From Planctomycetaceae bacterium (GTDB taxonomy: Bacteria > Planctomycetota > Planctomycetia > Planctomycetales > Planctomycetaceae): a stretch of 64,000 nucleotides of DNA. The DNA lies in NCBI GenBank assembly GCA_021732975.1, contig JAKFWC010000023.1, positions 434,001-498,000 on the forward strand, given 5' to 3'. The notes below the pieces were generated by a model. The model saw nothing but the letters and a program-made list of their open reading frames with translations. It was not told the DNA's origin and ran no database searches. Of the stretch, positions 8,647 to 17,800 are shown in pieces. Numbering within the stretch: position 1 is the first letter of the stretch; each line of letters opens with the position of its first letter. The position numbers and the translations under genes are program-made.

Positions 8647-9186
8647 ATGCCAGCCTATCTTGTCCCGCTCGATGCCGCCGGGTGTGTGATCCCTTTAGAA
8701 AAGGCGATTCTCCTCATTGGTCGGCAATCCGATTGCGACGTGTCCATCACTGCCAGCCGCAAAATCTCTCGCCGCCACTGCGCGATTGCCGTCGTCAATA
8801 ATGCGGTCATTATCCGCGATCTCGGCAGTACCAACGGCGTGACGGTCAACGGCACGCGCGTCGTGAAAGAAGTCACACTCGCATTGGGTGATGAGGTCGT
8901 CATTGGCGATGTCGCATTTCGTTTCCAGAAGGAATTGCATACAGCGAAGCAGACACCAGTGAAGGCGCCTCTCCCCCGTCAGGGTGGCGTCGCCACGGTG
9001 GCGTCACAGGATTACAACAACCCTGTTGCGCTGCCCGATGAAGATCGCGATTTTGCCATCGAACAATCGGTTCCGCGGATGAGAGCCGTTTCCAAGACGG
9101 CATCGGATTATCTCGATTCGGGGCCGCTCATTCCGTTTCAACCCTCGGCGGACAATTTCCAGCCGCTGGCCTCGGACAGCGTTTGA
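8647..9186 (+). CDS. FHA-domain protein
   Basis: 179 residues from the ATG at 8647, which is preceded by GGGGGA 8 nt upstream. A complete FHA domain occupies residues 1 to about 95 with phosphothreonine-binding residues in place: G25-R26 (IGRQSDCDV), S41-R-R-H44 and STNG (61-64). The remaining 80 residues are polar and probably disordered. There is no membrane segment. It is predicted to be a cytoplasmic phosphopeptide-binding adaptor for Ser/Thr kinase signalling, which planctomycetes use widely. No kinase gene is adjacent. It is convergent with the reductase gene, 12 nt away. Confidence 0.8.
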   Translation: MPAYLVPLDAAGCVIPLEKAILLIGRQSDCDVSITASRKISRRHCAIAVVNNAVIIRDLGSTNGVTVNGTRVVKEVTLALGDEVVIGDVAFRFQKELHTAKQTPVKAPLPRQGGVATVASQDYNNPVALPDEDRDFAIEQSVPRMRAVSKTASDYLDSGPLIPFQPSADNFQPLASDSV

Positions 9187-9198
9187 AGGCTCCGGATC

Positions 9199-10191
9199 CT
9201 ATCGGGCACTCATCCACTCGCGCAATCGACGCAGGCCTTCATCGACGGAAACGGCGGGCTGATAACCGAGATCGTGGATTGCCGCGGTGAGGTCGTACCA
9301 GTGGTCGGTTGATAACTGTCGGGCGACGAAGCGCGTCATCGGCGGTTCGTCCTGCCAGCGCATGACGGTGTAAAGACCTTCCAACACGGCCCCGATGGAA
9401 TAGGCCGTCCCTGCTGAAATTGACTGACGGACCGGCGGTAAATCGGTACATGCCAGCATCTGGTCGATCAGTTCCCACAACGGCCGCGGTTCATTGTTCG
9501 CAATGAAATAGGTTTTCCCCGCACACGCCGCCGTGGGTGAAAGCCGGTCGAATGCCGCAAGATGGGCGGCAACGGCGTTATCGATGTACGTCGTATCGAC
9601 ACGATTACGACCATTGCCGACGCGCCGCAGTTTTCCTGCTTTGGCACGGGCGATCAAACGCGGCACGAGATGATTGTCGCCCGGCCCCCAGATGAGATGA
9701 GGCCGCAGTGCAACCGTCGAGAGCGTGGGACCATTCGCCGCGAGAACTAACCGTTCGGCTTCGGCTTTGGTGCGTGGATAGTGTGTGAGATACGTCGTCG
9801 GATACGGCGTGGACTCATTCAACCCGGCTTCGTCATGGCCGGCATACACCACGCTGGGCGAGCTGGTGTAAATCAGCCTCGCGACACCGTGTTGGCGGCA
9901 CGCCTCCAGCACGTTCTGCGTTCCGACAACATTCGCACAGTGGTACTCCTCCGCGGATCCCCAGACACCGGCTTTGGCTGCGACGTGAAACACGACATGA
10001 CAACCCGCAGTGGCCCGCATCACATCATCGCAATGAGCAATGTCTCCACGGATGGTCTCCACACCGATAGCACTCAGCGCTGGATAATCACCTCGCGCAA
10101 AACTGCGCACGGTCACGCCGCGGGCCACGAGTGCGCGGCACAACGCCTGTCCGAGAAATCCGCCCCCGCCCGTCACCAAGGCCACCGTCAT
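9199..10191 (-). CDS. NAD(P)-dependent epimerase/3-beta-HSD-like reductase
   Basis: 330 residues from the ATG at 10191. The extended SDR fold shows the Rossmann motif GGGGFLG (8-14) and catalytic YPRTK (Y138, K142), with serines at 111/113. The family includes UDP-sugar epimerases and 3-beta-hydroxysteroid-type NAD(P)H dehydrogenases. The [19 protein letters not shown] segment resembles the steroid-dehydrogenase-like branch. Its ATG overlaps the stop of the upstream dioxygenase gene in ATGA, so the two are probably translationally coupled. The substrate is unknown. The open frame extends 67 codons further upstream, but this lies inside the dioxygenase gene. Confidence 0.8.
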   Translation of the reverse strand: MTVALVTGGGGFLGQALCRALVARGVTVRSFARGDYPALSAIGVETIRGDIAHCDDVMRATAGCHVVFHVAAKAGVWGSAEEYHCANVVGTQNVLEACRQHGVARLIYTSSPSVVYAGHDEAGLNESTPYPTTYLTHYPRTKAEAERLVLAANGPTLSTVALRPHLIWGPGDNHLVPRLIARAKAGKLRRVGNGRNRVDTTYIDNAVAAHLAAFDRLSPTAACAGKTYFIANNEPRPLWELIDQMLACTDLPPVRQSISAGTAYSIGAVLEGLYTVMRWQDEPPMTRFVARQLSTDHWYDLTAAIHDLGYQPAVSVDEGLRRLREWMSAR

Positions 10192-10916
10192 GCGGCCTCC
10201 ACGGGAACGGCGGCCAGCGAACGGACCGGATGAAATTCGTGCCACCGATAACCATCGGGCAACTGCGGATCGGCGGCGAATTCCAGATGAATCACGCGGC
10301 GGTGCATCATCGACCCCGGTGCCGAGCGCGGACTGGAATGATCGATCAACGGCCGCATGGCGAGCACATCGCCACGATTCGCCGTAAGACACACGACTTC
10401 GCCGTGATGACCGGGTCGATGACTGCCCGCGATCACGCTGAGCGGTCCATTCTCGGCGGTCGACGGATCGAGATGAATCCGCAACGACAGCATCCGTTCG
10501 AGCACCGATTCCGGCGGCTCACAGTGCCATAACCCTGCTTTGCACCGCGGCGGCGAGTATTGTTCGCTCACTCGCGATGGCGGTTGAATCACAATTGAAC
10601 GGTCCTTGTGCCACGGCACCGCCCATGTCTGTTCCGGTGGCTTGTCGAACAACAATCCACGGACTACCCCGGCCTCTTCACCCAGCACTGCACAGACGAA
10701 TTCCATTAGTGCCGGCTTCCGCCACCAATCGATCACCGCTGGACACAACCGCAACAAATCCCGCGCGGCATAGACCGCATCACCCGAGCGGACGGCGGCA
10801 TCATCGACAGCGAGCCGACCATCCAATCCGTGCGACATCGCCTCGACTTCATCGCTCGCGAACAACCCCGGCAGCGCGACATAGCCACGATCATCAAGGA
10901 ATTCCAGGGCATCCAT
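10188..10916 (-). CDS. PhyH-family Fe(II)/2-oxoglutarate dioxygenase
   Basis: 242 residues, about the usual length for phytanoyl-CoA dioxygenase-like bacterial proteins. The facial triad is visible: H103-x-D105 in PWHKD, and distal H193 in [10 protein letters not shown]. The segment [14 protein letters not shown] is typical of the family. These enzymes hydroxylate diverse small molecules. The substrate here is unknown. Coupling to the following reductase (ATGA overlap) suggests consecutive steps on one metabolite. It lies in a minus-strand run with the TIM-barrel and zinc-ribbon genes. Confidence 0.8.
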   Translation of the reverse strand: MDALEFLDDRGYVALPGLFASDEVEAMSHGLDGRLAVDDAAVRSGDAVYAARDLLRLCPAVIDWWRKPALMEFVCAVLGEEAGVVRGLLFDKPPEQTWAVPWHKDRSIVIQPPSRVSEQYSPPRCKAGLWHCEPPESVLERMLSLRIHLDPSTAENGPLSVIAGSHRPGHHGEVVCLTANRGDVLAMRPLIDHSSPRSAPGSMMHRRVIHLEFAADPQLPDGYRWHEFHPVRSLAAVPVEAA

Positions 10917-10950
10917 CGGGCGAAACTTTCAGCCAAACAGAAAACGCGGA

Positions 10951-11199
10951 CTAAAAATCCACCAGCCACATCAGGGCGATAATGAGGCAGATCGCAATCG
11001 TCGCCAACACCCATAACGGCTTCGTCCGCGGCGGGGAATCCTCGTCTGAAATGTACTTCCCACAAGACGGACACTGCGGGGCGTCCTCCAGCATCTCTTC
11101 GCGGCAATAAGGACATGAAACCATCACCGACTCGTTCTCATCGTCATACGAGTCGTCTACGTCGTCCCAATCGTCGCCATACTTCGTGTCTTCAAGCAT
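10951..11199 (-). CDS. Zinc-ribbon membrane protein
   Basis: About 82 residues. An Asp/Glu-rich N-terminus precedes a double CxxC zinc ribbon (CPYC...CPSC) and one C-terminal transmembrane helix (LWVLATIAICLIIALMWLV) ending VDF. The ATG at 11199 is preferred. An alternative ATG at 11235 would overlap the upstream TIM-barrel stop by 8 nt, and neither has a strong ribosome-binding site. Tail-anchored zinc-ribbon proteins of this kind are frequent in planctomycetes, with unknown function. It lies in the same direction and run as genes 11228-12109 and 10188-10916. Confidence 0.65.
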   Translation of the reverse strand: MLEDTKYGDDWDDVDDSYDDENESVMVSCPYCREEMLEDAPQCPSCGKYISDEDSPPRTKPLWVLATIAICLIIALMWLVDF

Positions 11200-11227
11200 G
11201 CCGGAGCCTATGGCTAACAACCCATCG

Positions 11228-12109
11228 TCACACATCGCACCACGTAATCGCTTCTTTCAACCCCGTCACGCAGTCGCGCGTGGGGATGAATTCGTGGCCG
11301 ACGTAGCCCGTGTAGCCGACTTCGAGGAGGGCCCGCATGATGGGCGGGTAGTGGATTTCCTGCGTGTCGTCCATTTCTGCGCGGCCGGGATTGCCCGCGG
11401 TGTGGATGTGGCCCAGCCAGTCCTTGTGCTCACGAATCCGACGGATCACATCGCCGTCCATGATCTGCACATGGTAGATGTCGAACAGCAGTTTCACCCG
11501 CGGCGAACCGACCTGCTTCAGAATATCGATGCAGTAATCGGTGTGGTCCCCCTGGTAACCCGGATGGCCCTTCATGGGATGATCGCTGGCCCGCGTGTTG
11601 AGCATTTCCAGGCAGAGCGTGACCTTCTTTTCCTCGGCGAATCCGGCGAGCTTCTTCAATGCGGTGACGCAATTCTTCGCGCCGACATCATCCGGAATGT
11701 CTTCGCGCATGCCGGTAAAGGTGATGACGCTGGGGCAGCCGAACGCGGCTGAATCTTCGATGCGCTGCTTCAGAATTGCCGAGCATTCATCCCAATATTT
11801 GGGGTTGTTGAGTCCCTTCACGAATCCGTGACTGCTGCTGATCGCGCACGTCAAACCGTGTTTCTTGAGCGTCGGCCAATGATCGACCGGACAGAGCTCA
11901 AGACTCTTGCAGCCGAGCTCCTTCGCCTTCGCACAGAAGGCATCGAAGTTCGGGAAATGATTCTGGTAGCACCAATGGACCAGCGAGTGATTGATGCGGC
12001 CTTTGAGTGCGGTTGGTTCGGCCGCGTTCGCAGTTGACATGGCAACTCTTCCGGCGAGCGCCGCCGCACCAGTAAGAACGTCACGGCGAGACACAGTGGG
12101 GTCGGTCAT
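11228..12109 (-). CDS. Exported TIM-barrel protein, hydroxypyruvate isomerase-like
   Basis: 293 residues. The N-terminus SRRDVLTGAAALAG resembles a twin-arginine signal, predicting folded export. The body is the AP-endonuclease-2/xylose-isomerase-like TIM barrel (hydroxypyruvate isomerase branch), with CLEMLNTR, LFDIYHVQIMDGD and GHEFIPTRD supplying likely divalent-metal Glu, Asp and His ligands. Such proteins isomerise or epimerise ketoses, and the exact sugar is unknown. AGGAG lies 8 nt before the ATG. It is the first gene of the run continuing to 9199. Confidence 0.8.
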   Translation of the reverse strand: MTDPTVSRRDVLTGAAALAGRVAMSTANAAEPTALKGRINHSLVHWCYQNHFPNFDAFCAKAKELGCKSLELCPVDHWPTLKKHGLTCAISSSHGFVKGLNNPKYWDECSAILKQRIEDSAAFGCPSVITFTGMREDIPDDVGAKNCVTALKKLAGFAEEKKVTLCLEMLNTRASDHPMKGHPGYQGDHTDYCIDILKQVGSPRVKLLFDIYHVQIMDGDVIRRIREHKDWLGHIHTAGNPGRAEMDDTQEIHYPPIMRALLEVGYTGYVGHEFIPTRDCVTGLKEAITWCDV

Positions 12110-12145
12110 GGATGAAACTCCTTGATGATGATGCGATAGCCGTGA

Positions 12146-12802
12146 TTAGGGAGTCAAGAGGGGCGCAAACAGTTCTGACAGGGAAATCGAAAAGCCCGGC
12201 AACACGGGATCGCCCCTAAGTTGCTCCAGTGAGCGAATCATGTGGCTGTCATCCAAGCTGCGATAAACCGTCACGGCTTGATCGCGAGGATCGATGTACC
12301 AGACGAGTTCCACACCGTGGGAAAAGTAATCGTGGAGTTTCTCATCCATTTCTTCTTCGGTGTTGCTCGGACTAAGCACCTCGACGGCGAGATTTGGCAC
12401 CAGCACGGCGAGGGGCGCGTGAGGTTGAATATTGGCGGTTCGTAAACGGTCCATCGAAACGAAGCTGACATCGGGAATGCGGACCAATCCCCATTCGAGC
12501 TTCATCATGCCATCGGGTCCAAAGACTTGTCCGAGATTCTTCCCCCTGAGGAACACACCCAGCAGAATTACGAGCCGCACGGCAACGGCGGATTCAAATT
12601 GTCCCACGGTCTTCTCCACGAGGATGCCGTCAACTAACTCACACAATCGGCCTTCTTTTTCCTGAATCGCCGTGGCATGGTCTTCCGTGGCGGTGCCCGG
12701 CGCGGGACGAGTGCGAACGCGCGACAAAGGAATGGGACCGAACCGCCGCACGAGGTCGGTTGCGGTCCATTCGGATGTCGTTAAGAGGGGGGCGGTGCTC
12801 AT
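12146..12802 (-). CDS. Uma2-family putative endonuclease
   Basis: 218 residues. The Uma2 (DUF820) PD-(D/E)xK fold is suggested by CELVDGILVEK, RIPDVSFV, LAVEVLSPSN and EMDEKLHDYFSHGVELVWYIDP, the family's ordered core motifs. Uma2 proteins are plentiful in planctomycetes and cyanobacteria, and their biological role is unsettled. The N-terminal 40 residues are polar. ATG at 12802. It is divergent from the unknown gene at 12847, with a 44-bp shared spacer. Confidence 0.8.
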   Translation of the reverse strand: MSTAPLLTTSEWTATDLVRRFGPIPLSRVRTRPAPGTATEDHATAIQEKEGRLCELVDGILVEKTVGQFESAVAVRLVILLGVFLRGKNLGQVFGPDGMMKLEWGLVRIPDVSFVSMDRLRTANIQPHAPLAVLVPNLAVEVLSPSNTEEEMDEKLHDYFSHGVELVWYIDPRDQAVTVYRSLDDSHMIRSLEQLRGDPVLPGFSISLSELFAPLLTP

Positions 12803-12846
12803 GGGCAGTCCACCATTGGGGAGACTGAGGCGGGAATAGTTGGACT

Positions 12847-13512
12847 ATGGATTATCGTTCCCGATTGTCACCGCAACAAGCACGAATCGTCCGAAGATTG
12901 CGTTTCTTGGTGCGATGCGGTTTGATGGTTGATATCGCGCTGCGTCGCCGCGGCGTTGTCCCGCGGAGATTGATCTTGCCCGAATTTCGTGGCTTCGATG
13001 CCGAACGCCGCTTCATGGAAGCCTGGAACGCCATCCGCATCGCGCGGCCGGTTCACTATTCCCTCTTCACGTTCGGTGAATCCGAGTTGCCATACTTTTT
13101 GGTGCTCGATGCTGGTAAGACGGGACAACCCGTGAGCATTCGCCAAGGGATGGTGAAGATCGCGCGGCCCCTCATCATCACGCCGGACAATGCCGAGCCG
13201 GAGTTGTCGAATTTTTTTGACAGTGACGAGGAATCGGGTTTCGCGCAGTATCTGCTGGCGCGGCAGGCTTCGTTCTCGCATCTGCGGCTGAATAACATGC
13301 CGCGCGGTGAACGGATTGTGAGCGATAGTGTGGAAGAAGCGATCGACATGCTCAATCGCCAGCTCGATAACGAAGAAGAAGACCGCATCGCGATTCTGAC
13401 GGCACCCGCTCCCCTCGCTGGAGTTGCGGTGTTGCGCTACGCCGCCGAACGCGTGATGCAAAGCGCAACGGATAACATCACGGAACTGCGCGAACGCGGC
13501 TTCTTGCCGTAA
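12847..13512 (+). CDS. Conserved-looking protein of unknown function
   Basis: 221 residues, soluble. It has a basic N-terminal helix (SRLSPQQARIVRRLRFLV), a mixed alpha/beta centre and a charged helical end with a DNEEEDR cluster. There are no Cys motifs or membrane segments. I do not recognise the family. It lies between the divergent Uma2 gene and an inverted repeat, and composition matches its neighbours, so it is probably a real gene. ATG at 12847. No strong ribosome-binding site was seen. Confidence 0.6.
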   Translation: MDYRSRLSPQQARIVRRLRFLVRCGLMVDIALRRRGVVPRRLILPEFRGFDAERRFMEAWNAIRIARPVHYSLFTFGESELPYFLVLDAGKTGQPVSIRQGMVKIARPLIITPDNAEPELSNFFDSDEESGFAQYLLARQASFSHLRLNNMPRGERIVSDSVEEAIDMLNRQLDNEEEDRIAILTAPAPLAGVAVLRYAAERVMQSATDNITELRERGFLP

Positions 13513-13520
13513 TTTCTGTA

Positions 13521-13584
13521 AACGGCGCGGCGCTAGCCGCCGGTTCTTCCGTCTTCAGGAATCGGCGGCTAGCGCCGTAGCGTT
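13521..13584. repeat. Inverted repeat, CGGCGGCTAGCGCCG type
   Basis: 24-nt arms at 13521-13544 and 13561-13584 match around a common CGGCGGCTAGCGCCG core with a few mismatches at the ends. It starts 8 nt after the stop of the unknown gene. It can form a strong hairpin and may end transcription. The form is that of dispersed REP-like planctomycete elements. Confidence 0.65.
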
Positions 13585-13617
13585 CACGAACAACGATCCT
13601 CACCTCGAGAAACCACC

Positions 13618-14562
13618 ATGTTGCAGCGAATCGTGTTTGGTGTCATGTCCGTATTGACGATAGCCGCCGCAGCCCATGCCGATGGGGCGCCGTACCGCAT
13701 CCTCGCGGCGGATAAAGGACGCGTGGCGATCATTGCCGCGGACGGCAAAGTCGAGTGGTCGTACGACAACAAAGCGGAAGCGCACGATCTACATCAACTC
13801 GCGAATGGCAACATCCTGCTGCCGTTGAGTGCCACTGAAATCGTCGAGATGACCTCAGCAAAGGAAATCGTCTGGCGATATAAGGCTGCGCCCAAAGCGG
13901 GGTACACCGGCCGAGTGGAAGTCCATGCGTTTCAACGGCTGGCCAACGGATTGACGATGGTCGCCGAGAGCGGCAACGGCCGGCTGGTGGAAGTCGACAA
14001 GGATGGCAAGATCGTGCATGAGATCGCGCTCACGCTGGAAAAACCGAATCCGCATCGCGACACCCGCATGGTCCGCGCGCTCGCCAACGGCAACTACCTC
14101 GTCTGCCATGAAGCCGAAGGCCGCGTGAAGGAATATGATCTTGCCGGAAAGGTCGTGTGGAGTTACACGCTCGACCTCGGTGGCCGCCCGCGGTCGGATG
14201 GTCACGGCCCGGAAGGCCACGGCGTCGAACTTTTCGGTGCGATCCGCTTGCCTTCGGGGAACACGCTCATCGCCGGGGGGAACAACAATCGCGTGGTGGA
14301 AGTGACGCCGGAAGGCAAGACGGTGTGGACGCTCGATCAAAAGGAACTGCCGGGAATCACGCTCGCCTGGGTGACGACGCTACATGCCCTTCCCAACGGA
14401 AATCTCATCGTCGGCAACTGTCACGCCGGTCCGGAGAACCCGCAACTCTTTGAAGTCACCCGCGACAAGAAAGTCGTTTGGACCTTCAAGAACTTCGACA
14501 CGTTCGGTAATGGCCTGGCGTCATCGCATGTGCTCGGTCTTCCAGAGGGAACGGTGCGATAG
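13618..14562 (+). CDS. Secreted beta-propeller protein (PQQ/arylsulfotransferase-like)
   Basis: 314 residues with a Sec signal peptide (to about residue 21, AAHADG). The mature part is built of repeating blades of the type 'G.VVW.Y....HD...L.NGN.L', for example HDLHQLANGNILLP, RALANGNYLVCHE and HALPNGNLIVGN. These match the beta-propeller of PQQ-like and arylsulfate sulfotransferase-like proteins. No catalytic histidine set could be assigned, so it may be a binding scaffold. An inverted repeat follows the stop. Confidence 0.7.
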   Translation: MLQRIVFGVMSVLTIAAAAHADGAPYRILAADKGRVAIIAADGKVEWSYDNKAEAHDLHQLANGNILLPLSATEIVEMTSAKEIVWRYKAAPKAGYTGRVEVHAFQRLANGLTMVAESGNGRLVEVDKDGKIVHEIALTLEKPNPHRDTRMVRALANGNYLVCHEAEGRVKEYDLAGKVVWSYTLDLGGRPRSDGHGPEGHGVELFGAIRLPSGNTLIAGGNNNRVVEVTPEGKTVWTLDQKELPGITLAWVTTLHALPNGNLIVGNCHAGPENPQLFEVTRDKKVVWTFKNFDTFGNGLASSHVLGLPEGTVR

Positions 14563-14572
14563 TTCTCTTTCA

Positions 14573-14644
14573 CAGTCCGGAGCGCGAGCGACGGATGACA
14601 GAAACATCTTGCGGTATCACGCCCGTCGCTCGCGTTCCGGACTG
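14573..14644. repeat. REP-like inverted repeat, family A
   Basis: 22-nt arms (14573-14594 and 14623-14644) with one mismatch around the core TCCGGAGCGCGAGCGACGG. The same core recurs at 30160-30223 (perfect 25-bp arms) and as a single arm at 36862-36886. It lies between the propeller and HNH genes. Confidence 0.75.
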
Positions 14645-14653
14645 AGAAAGACG

Positions 14654-15061
14654 ATGTCCGCCACGCTTCACAAACTGATGTTGCAGGTGATGCGGACGGA
14701 TCGTGACGCAGAACGCACCGATGCGGGATGGGTGACGCGGTGTCTGTTCTGTCGCAAAGCGCTGTTGTTACCGGAGAACGGCCAGCAGCGCGGCGGCGGT
14801 GTCTCGCTGGAACACATCGTCCCGCGAAGCTGGTTCGATCATCGTGCCGCCGCTGATCTCATCGCGGATTTCGACGGTCCCAACGATCTACGGAACCTCG
14901 CACTCGCTTGCCGCAATTGCAACAGCGGTAAAGGGAGCGGCCACGATGCGAATGGGCCGCTGAATCACCGCGCCCGCGAGATCGTCACGGTATTGCTCGC
15001 GAAGCGGGCGGCGCGGTTCGTTCAACTCAGCTTCATCGAAGACGACACCAAGACGGCGTGA
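14654..15061 (+). CDS. HNH endonuclease
   Basis: 135 residues from the ATG at 14654. It has a zinc-binding CLFC pair (C30, C33), then the HNH core: SLEHIVPRS with H54, NDLRNLALACRNCN with N81 and C86-x-x-C89, and a following SGKG. This is the HNH_5 / McrA-like beta-beta-alpha-metal fold. The gene stands alone beside a REP-like repeat, with no methylase or toxin partner. An open frame continues upstream to 14384, but that overlaps the propeller gene and is rejected. Confidence 0.75.
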   Translation: MSATLHKLMLQVMRTDRDAERTDAGWVTRCLFCRKALLLPENGQQRGGGVSLEHIVPRSWFDHRAAADLIADFDGPNDLRNLALACRNCNSGKGSGHDANGPLNHRAREIVTVLLAKRAARFVQLSFIEDDTKTA

Positions 15062-15077
15062 TGCTCCAGCGATCACG

Positions 15078-16250
15078 TCATTCCGACGTATTGTTATCCT
15101 TTTGCACCGCGTCTGGAGTCATGGCCTGTACATAACGCTGGATCAAATTCTGGAGTTCATCCGACAGCGGCCCCTGTGCTGCGGCCTCGGCGAACAGCGT
15201 TTGCATTTTCTGTTGCACGGATCGAAACGCCTGGTCGCCTTCGGCCGGCAGCGCAGCATCGATTAAAGGCGCGGTCTTGGCCTGCATCTGCTTGAGCATT
15301 TCCATGCCGAATTGCTTTTTCTGATTCAGATCCATCGCCAGCAGGACCTGCTGCATCTCGGACTGCACGGTTTCCTGCTCTGACACCTCGCGCACGGCGC
15401 GTTCCGACAGCATCCGGACACGCAATTCTTCCAGAGTATCCTTGCTGCGGGAAATGAATGTGACATAGACGGGCACACCGTATTGCTCGGAGTTCTTCCA
15501 TTGGCCATCGGCATTTTTCTCAGCAGTCTCATAGACCATCGTCTCCGTTTCCGTCGGAGCCAGATGCAGCGAGAAAGCCGTGTTGGCCAGCGTGGGTGAA
15601 ATCATCGCGATGCGGGGATTCAACGGCGCCATGAAGCGGGCCTTGCTCAGATTCTCGCCACCGGAGAACCGGGTCCGCGTGTAGAGAAAATACAAGCGAC
15701 CGTTGCGGCAGAAGACCTGTTCCAACGCTGCGGGACCGCCATACATCGAGGACAGATCGATCGTTTCTTCGGCGATGACTTCGTGCAATTGGGTTTCGTC
15801 CCAATTGACACACGGGCGGTCCTCCGTCGCGAGAGATCCCTCAAAAAAGGTAGTGAGTGATATTGCCGTGAAGTCTAGATCACCGGGATCGGAATAGTAT
15901 TGATAAACGCTCGGTTTGCCATCGGGACCGTTGGCGTTGAAGTTCAGCAGATACATTCCGCCCAGTTCGTGATCCATCGCGAACGAGAAAACCAACCGCT
16001 GTTCGGGAATCGCCTCCTCGTCGTAACTGACCCACTCCCAAAAGTCATCGTCCGGAGTGACGATCGACTTCAACGGCGCGATCTGAAACGACGAATTCCG
16101 GACCAGCCCGCCATTTCGCTGCTTCAGCACCGCACACAAAAACGCTGGCAGCGCGACGCCAGATTCGGATTCCCATTGACGAATGTCGGCATCCGTCACG
16201 CCGGGGGTCGGTACGGAATCATCCCAGAATCGCGCGATGTTCAGCGCCAT
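15078..16250 (-). CDS. SMI1/KNR4-like domain protein
   Basis: 390 residues from the ATG at 16250, supported by CAGGA about 8 nt upstream. Residues about 10-140 match the SMI1/KNR4 (SUKH) fold: TDADIRQWESESGVALPAFL, LKQRNGGLV and DHELGGMYLLNFNANGPD. The C-terminal 250 residues are a separate region rich in Gln/Glu helices, with no motif recognised. SUKH proteins serve as immunity proteins against nuclease toxins in bacteria, but many are housekeeping. It starts 22 nt after the DUF1552 stop, so it is probably cotranscribed with it. Confidence 0.7.
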   Translation of the reverse strand: MALNIARFWDDSVPTPGVTDADIRQWESESGVALPAFLCAVLKQRNGGLVRNSSFQIAPLKSIVTPDDDFWEWVSYDEEAIPEQRLVFSFAMDHELGGMYLLNFNANGPDGKPSVYQYYSDPGDLDFTAISLTTFFEGSLATEDRPCVNWDETQLHEVIAEETIDLSSMYGGPAALEQVFCRNGRLYFLYTRTRFSGGENLSKARFMAPLNPRIAMISPTLANTAFSLHLAPTETETMVYETAEKNADGQWKNSEQYGVPVYVTFISRSKDTLEELRVRMLSERAVREVSEQETVQSEMQQVLLAMDLNQKKQFGMEMLKQMQAKTAPLIDAALPAEGDQAFRSVQQKMQTLFAEAAAQGPLSDELQNLIQRYVQAMTPDAVQKDNNTSE

Positions 16251-16272
16251 GGCGAGTTCCTGCAGGTGATCA

Positions 16273-17607
16273 CTAGCCGTCGAGTTTTCCCAACCGTCCC
16301 GTGCTGTCGCCGAGTGTCGCCACGCCTGCATCCATGCGGTCGAGCAGCGAGAGGAATAGATTGTTGAGGGGCGTTTCTGTGGGATAAACGATGTGTCGCC
16401 CGGCGGTGATGGTGCCGCCGCCGCGACCGGCGAGGAGAATTGGCAGGTCATGATGCGTGTGGCGGTTGCCATCGGCGATGGCGCTGCCGTAGACGATCAT
16501 CGAATTGTCGAGCAGCGTCCCTGCGCCTTCCTTCGTCTCGTCGAGTTTGCCGAGGAAGCGGGCGAACTCTTCCATGAAGAACAGGTCGATCTTCTTCAGC
16601 GACGCGATCCAATCCTCTTTCTTCTGGTGATGCGACAGGTGGTGATGCCCGTCGTTCACGCCGATTTCGCGGTAACTGCGGTTGCTCCCTTCGTTGGCGA
16701 GCATGTACGTGGCCACGCGGGTGCTGTCGGTCTGGAAGGCCATTGCGAGGAGATCGTACATCAGGCGGATGTGCTCGCGCGTGTCCTTGGGAATGCCGTC
16801 CGGCTGTGACATGTTCGGCTTCGGACGCGTGGCCGCTTCGGCTTGCGACCGGACGATCCGCTGTTCGATTTCCTGCACGCTGGTGAAATACTCGTCGAGC
16901 TTCCGCCGGTCGGTCTGCCCGAGCTTTTTGTTCAATCGCGCGGCGTCCTCGGCAACAAGATCGAGCACGCTCTTGCGGGCCGCTTCCCGTTTCAGTCGAT
17001 CCGCTGCGGCTTGTTGGTCGCCGAACAACCGCTGGAACACGGCTTTCGGATTGATCTCCTTCGCCATCGGTGTCGATGCGGTCTTCCACGAGATGCTGTT
17101 CGAGTAGGCGCAGCTATAACCGGAATCGCACTGACCGGCGCTGCGGCCCCCTTCGGTTCCCACTTCCAGTGAAGGCAACGGTGTGGATTTTCCGACCTTC
17201 TCTGCGGCAACCTGATCGACGGACATGCCGACCTTGATGTCCGTGCCACCGGTCTTCACGGGGTGAGCGCCGGTGAGAAACGCCGCCGCTGATCGCGCAT
17301 GATCGCCGGGGCCGTCGCCCTTCGCGCGGGCATTATCCTGCATCAAGCCGGACAGGACGCAGAGCTTGTTCTTGACCTTGGCGAGCGGTTCCAATGTCGG
17401 CGACAGTGCAAAGTCGGCACCCTCACCAGTCGGCGTCCAGTCGGGCATGATCGCGCCGTTGGGGAAGAAGACGCACATCAGCCGCTTGGGCCCGGTTGTT
17501 CCCGCGGCCCACGCTTTTGCCGGAAGCATCGCTTCGAGCACCGGAAGCGTCATTGCCGCCCCGACACCCCGCAAAAACGTTCGCCGCTGCAAAGTCCAAC
17601 CGCTCAT
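16273..17607 (-). CDS. DUF1552 exported protein
   Basis: 444 residues from the ATG at 17607. A twin-arginine-type signal (QRRTFLRGVGAAMTLPVLEAM) is followed by the DUF1552 region, beginning KRLMCVFFPNGAIMPDW and including LAMAFQTDSTRVATYML, HHLSHH and DNSMIVYGSAIADGNRH. DUF1552 proteins are secreted planctomycete/verrucomicrobial proteins related in outline to DUF1501 sulfatase-fold proteins. They usually follow a DUF1587/1588/1592 cytochrome-type gene. No such partner lies upstream here. The gene precedes the SMI1-like gene by 22 nt. Confidence 0.85.
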   Translation of the reverse strand: MSGWTLQRRTFLRGVGAAMTLPVLEAMLPAKAWAAGTTGPKRLMCVFFPNGAIMPDWTPTGEGADFALSPTLEPLAKVKNKLCVLSGLMQDNARAKGDGPGDHARSAAAFLTGAHPVKTGGTDIKVGMSVDQVAAEKVGKSTPLPSLEVGTEGGRSAGQCDSGYSCAYSNSISWKTASTPMAKEINPKAVFQRLFGDQQAAADRLKREAARKSVLDLVAEDAARLNKKLGQTDRRKLDEYFTSVQEIEQRIVRSQAEAATRPKPNMSQPDGIPKDTREHIRLMYDLLAMAFQTDSTRVATYMLANEGSNRSYREIGVNDGHHHLSHHQKKEDWIASLKKIDLFFMEEFARFLGKLDETKEGAGTLLDNSMIVYGSAIADGNRHTHHDLPILLAGRGGGTITAGRHIVYPTETPLNNLFLSLLDRMDAGVATLGDSTGRLGKLDG

Positions 17608-17800
17608 CGTCTCATCTCTCCCGGGGCGATAACCAATCCGCCACATCAAAATTCTAGTCGGTCAAAGCCGTTACCGCCATCACTTTTATCGGGGGGCTGC
17701 CTCTACAACGAAGGAAGTCCTGGTATGATTTCACAGGTCCGGTTCCAATGTCGGAAAAAGAGACCCGCCGATGGCTCGGACGGGCGCACTCCTTCATTTC

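Noticed and set aside
14384-14653. Upstream extension of the HNH gene
   Set aside because: It overlaps the propeller gene and the family A repeat in another frame. The ATG at 14654 starts directly before the conserved domain.
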